From the NCBI GenBank assembly GCA_025360565.1, contig JANYBY010000269.1, positions 1-8,210 of the forward strand: a stretch of DNA of 8,210 nucleotides, given 5' to 3'. Source of the DNA: Bacteroidota bacterium. Lineage in GTDB: Bacteria > Bacteroidota > Bacteroidia > B-17B0 > Aurantibacillaceae. Positions within the stretch are counted from its first letter, which is position 1; each line of letters starts with the position of its first letter. A program made the position numbers and the translations under genes. Under the pieces are notes generated by a model. The model saw nothing but the letters and a program-made list of their open reading frames with translations, had not been told where the DNA came from and searched no databases. Below are positions 6,191 to 8,210 of this stretch, one piece after another.

Positions 6191-8210
6191 TTTTTTCACT
6201 TTCTTCTGTTTGTTGTGGAAATTTATCTATTTGATGTACAAAATTTTCGGTTAAAGAACCTTCATCTTCATCCTTGATCAGTTTTCTACCTCTTGCAATA
6301 GTTCCAAAAATATAAAACAAGCCGGGTACGATTATTACACCGAATAAAGTTCCGAAAAGCATACCGCCAAGCGCTGAACTGCCAATGGTGCGGTTACCAA
6401 TGGCACCGGCACCGTGTGCGAGTACCAACGGAATTAATCCTGCAATAAACGCGAACGAGGTCATTAAGATAGGGCGGAAACGCACTTTGGCGCCTTCAAT
6501 GGCCGCTTCGAGTATGGTTGCCCCTTGTTTATTTTTTTGAACCGCAAACTCCACGATCAACACTGCATTTTTTCCGAGCAGCCCGACGAGCATCACTAAT
6601 CCTACCTGCGCATATATGTCGTTAGCGAGCCCCATCGACTTTATCAGCAAAAATGACCCGAAAATTCCGGGAGGCAAAGAAAAAATTACGGCTAAGGGGA
6701 TGATGAAACTTTCGTACTGCGCGGCAAGCACAAAATAAACGAAGATAATTACGATGATAAAAATAATGATCGCTTCGTTCCCCCGTCTTACCTCATCATA
6801 CGAAAGTGCAGCCCAATCAATATCGAAACCATTGGGCAAACTTTTTTTAGCTACTTCCTGTACCGCTTTAACAGCTTCACCACTGCTATATCCTTTTGCA
6901 GGCGCGCCACGTATACCGGCGGTATTGTACATGTTATAACGATTAATTTCATTGGCTCCTTGCTTCTTTTTTATTTTCATGAAGGCTGAAAAAGGGACCA
7001 TTTCATCACGATTATTTTTTACATATAAGTTCATAATGTCTGAAGGCAATTTTCTGAATTCAGGAGAAGCCTGCACAAACACCTTGAAGAAACGTTGGTA
7101 TTTTATAAAACCAAGCTCGTAAGTACTTCCCACAAAAATAGAAAGTGTATTCATGGCATTACCAATAGTTACTCCTTTTTGCATAGCTAATTGGTTATCG
7201 ATATCGATTTCATATTGAGGATAATTGGCGCTGAAGAATGTGAACAAACCTGTGAGTTCCTTACGTTTACCCAACTCCTTCATAAAATCTCTTGTAACTC
7301 TGTCCAGCTGATTATAATCTCCGGCGTTAGTTTTATCTAATAATTGCAAAGCAAAACCACCCGCGGCTCCAAATCCGGGTACTGCAGGCGGATCGAAAAA
7401 TTCGATGGTAGCGCCCGGTATTTCTTTGGCTTTTTCTTCGAGTTCATAAATAATTTCCTGCATGGTATGTTTTCGTTCCGACCATGGTTTCAAATTTATC
7501 AAACAAGTTCCCGCATTAGATCCCCGTCCTTCAGTCAATACTTCATAACCGGCAATGGAAGAAACTGACTTTACGCCATCTACTTTTTGAATAATAGTTT
7601 GCAGCTGACGGGAAATATCATTTGTTCTTTCAAGTGTTGAGCCCGGTGGTGTTTGGATAATGGCATAGAGCATTCCTTGATCTTCACTCGGAATAAAACC
7701 CGATGGTAAATTGTTTGCAATTAAAATTATTCCGCCGGCAAATCCCAACCACATAATAACGGTTATCCATCTCAGGTGCGCTATTCGTTTTAAAAGGCCA
7801 ACATATACGCCTGTGAGTTTTTCAAATCCCCTGTTAAAACTGTCTAAAAACCTAGTAAGGAGATTTCTCTTTTTTGGTTGTCCATGTGTATTTTTTAAGA
7901 TCATTGCGCAAAGAACGGGAGTAAGCGTTAGGGCTATAAAGCCCGATAACACAATAGCGCTGGCCATGGTAATAGAAAACTGCCGGTAAAAAGTTCCTAC
8001 CGGGCCCGGCATAAATGCCACGGGAATAAACACCGCTGTCATTAATAAAGTAATAGCGATCACCGCGCCGCTTATTTCCTTAAGCACTTTTTGTACTGCC
8101 CTGTATGGCGACAAATGATGTTCTTCCATGGCAGCGTGCACTGCCTCAACGACGACGATGGCATCATCGACGACAATACCAATGGCCAGTACCACGGCAA
8201 ACAAAGTGAT
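6180..8210 (-). CDS. RND multidrug efflux transporter, AcrB/MexB (HAE1) type, 5' end missing
   Basis: This inner-membrane proton-driven pump exports hydrophobic or amphiphilic compounds through a periplasmic adaptor and an outer-membrane channel. The visible 676 residues correspond to AcrB from about residue 393 to the C-terminus; the frame is open to the window edge, so the true start lies beyond 8210. The TM4 proton-relay pair is present as V-V-D-D-A-I-V-V-V-E, its Asp codons at 8163-8168. Then come YRQFSITMASA and TLTPVLCA (TM5-6) and the second periplasmic region, including PSEDQG, FDPPAVPGFGAAGGF and MVPFSAF. TM8-12 follow with LAAQYESF, GLLGKNAVLIVEF (Lys codon 6570-6572, matching AcrB Lys940), RFRPILMTS (matching Arg971 and Thr978) and S-S-A-L-G-G-M-L-F-G. 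The proton relay is therefore intact. A charged tail of about 40 residues follows the last membrane segment. The downstream channel gene overlaps by 11 nt. An adaptor gene is expected upstream, outside the window. Confidence 0.96.
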   Translation of the reverse strand: MTLFAVVLAIGIVVDDAIVVVEAVHAAMEEHHLSPYRAVQKVLKEISGAVIAITLLMTAVFIPVAFMPGPVGTFYRQFSITMASAIVLSGFIALTLTPVLCAMILKNTHGQPKKRNLLTRFLDSFNRGFEKLTGVYVGLLKRIAHLRWITVIMWLGFAGGIILIANNLPSGFIPSEDQGMLYAIIQTPPGSTLERTNDISRQLQTIIQKVDGVKSVSSIAGYEVLTEGRGSNAGTCLINLKPWSERKHTMQEIIYELEEKAKEIPGATIEFFDPPAVPGFGAAGGFALQLLDKTNAGDYNQLDRVTRDFMKELGKRKELTGLFTFFSANYPQYEIDIDNQLAMQKGVTIGNAMNTLSIFVGSTYELGFIKYQRFFKVFVQASPEFRKLPSDIMNLYVKNNRDEMVPFSAFMKIKKKQGANEINRYNMYNTAGIRGAPAKGYSSGEAVKAVQEVAKKSLPNGFDIDWAALSYDEVRRGNEAIIIFIIVIIFVYFVLAAQYESFIIPLAVIFSLPPGIFGSFLLIKSMGLANDIYAQVGLVMLVGLLGKNAVLIVEFAVQKNKQGATILEAAIEGAKVRFRPILMTSFAFIAGLIPLVLAHGAGAIGNRTIGSSALGGMLFGTLFGVIIVPGLFYIFGTIARGRKLIKDEDEGSLTENFVHQIDKFPQQTEESEKNEH

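Noticed and set aside
7711..7989. Plus-strand open frame of 92 codons, and similar ones at 6754-6939 and 7344-7568
   Set aside because: They lie antisense to the well-conserved RND transporter, have no recognisable motifs, and are explained by the codon structure of the opposite strand.

Overview
The window is an AT-rich bacterial chromosomal segment, most likely from the phylum Bacteroidota. This rests on four things: protein-level resemblance as I recall these families, the general absence of Shine-Dalgarno-like sequence before start codons, a candidate promoter matching the Bacteroidota TTG / TAnnTTTG pattern, and an intergenic palindromic repeat of a type seen in that phylum. I cannot assign a genus from sequence reading alone.

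Positions 1-3924 hold a tightly packed plus-strand cluster. It begins with the 3' end of a probable SixA-type histidine phosphatase. Next come polyphosphate kinase (ppk1), a short exopolyphosphatase (Ppx/GppA family) and a membrane diadenylate cyclase (CdaA/DacA type). The first three reading frames overlap one another (14 nt, then 1 nt), and the cyclase begins 12 nt after the exopolyphosphatase stop, so one transcript is likely. PPK makes polyphosphate, Ppx degrades it, and the cyclase makes c-di-AMP, which puts two stress- or homeostasis-related signalling and storage activities side by side.

Positions 3925-4523 hold a SlyD-type FKBP prolyl isomerase with a His-rich tail. It appears to have its own promoter, preceded by a small purine-rich tandem repeat.

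Positions 4524-4753 are a 230-nt non-coding gap between convergent genes. The gap contains a roughly 136-nt element bounded by 10-nt perfect inverted repeats with several internal hairpins, followed by a pyrimidine-rich degenerate repeat.

Positions 4754-8210 hold, on the minus strand, the distal part of a tripartite multidrug efflux operon. It comprises the C-terminal two thirds of an AcrB/MexB-type RND pump, cut by the window edge, and an overlapping NodT/OprM-type outer-membrane lipoprotein. The adaptor (AcrA/MexA type) would be expected upstream, beyond position 8210.

The genes are recognisable families with intact signature motifs, and I see no clear new system. The least explained parts are the intergenic repeats and the polyphosphate/c-di-AMP gene pairing.
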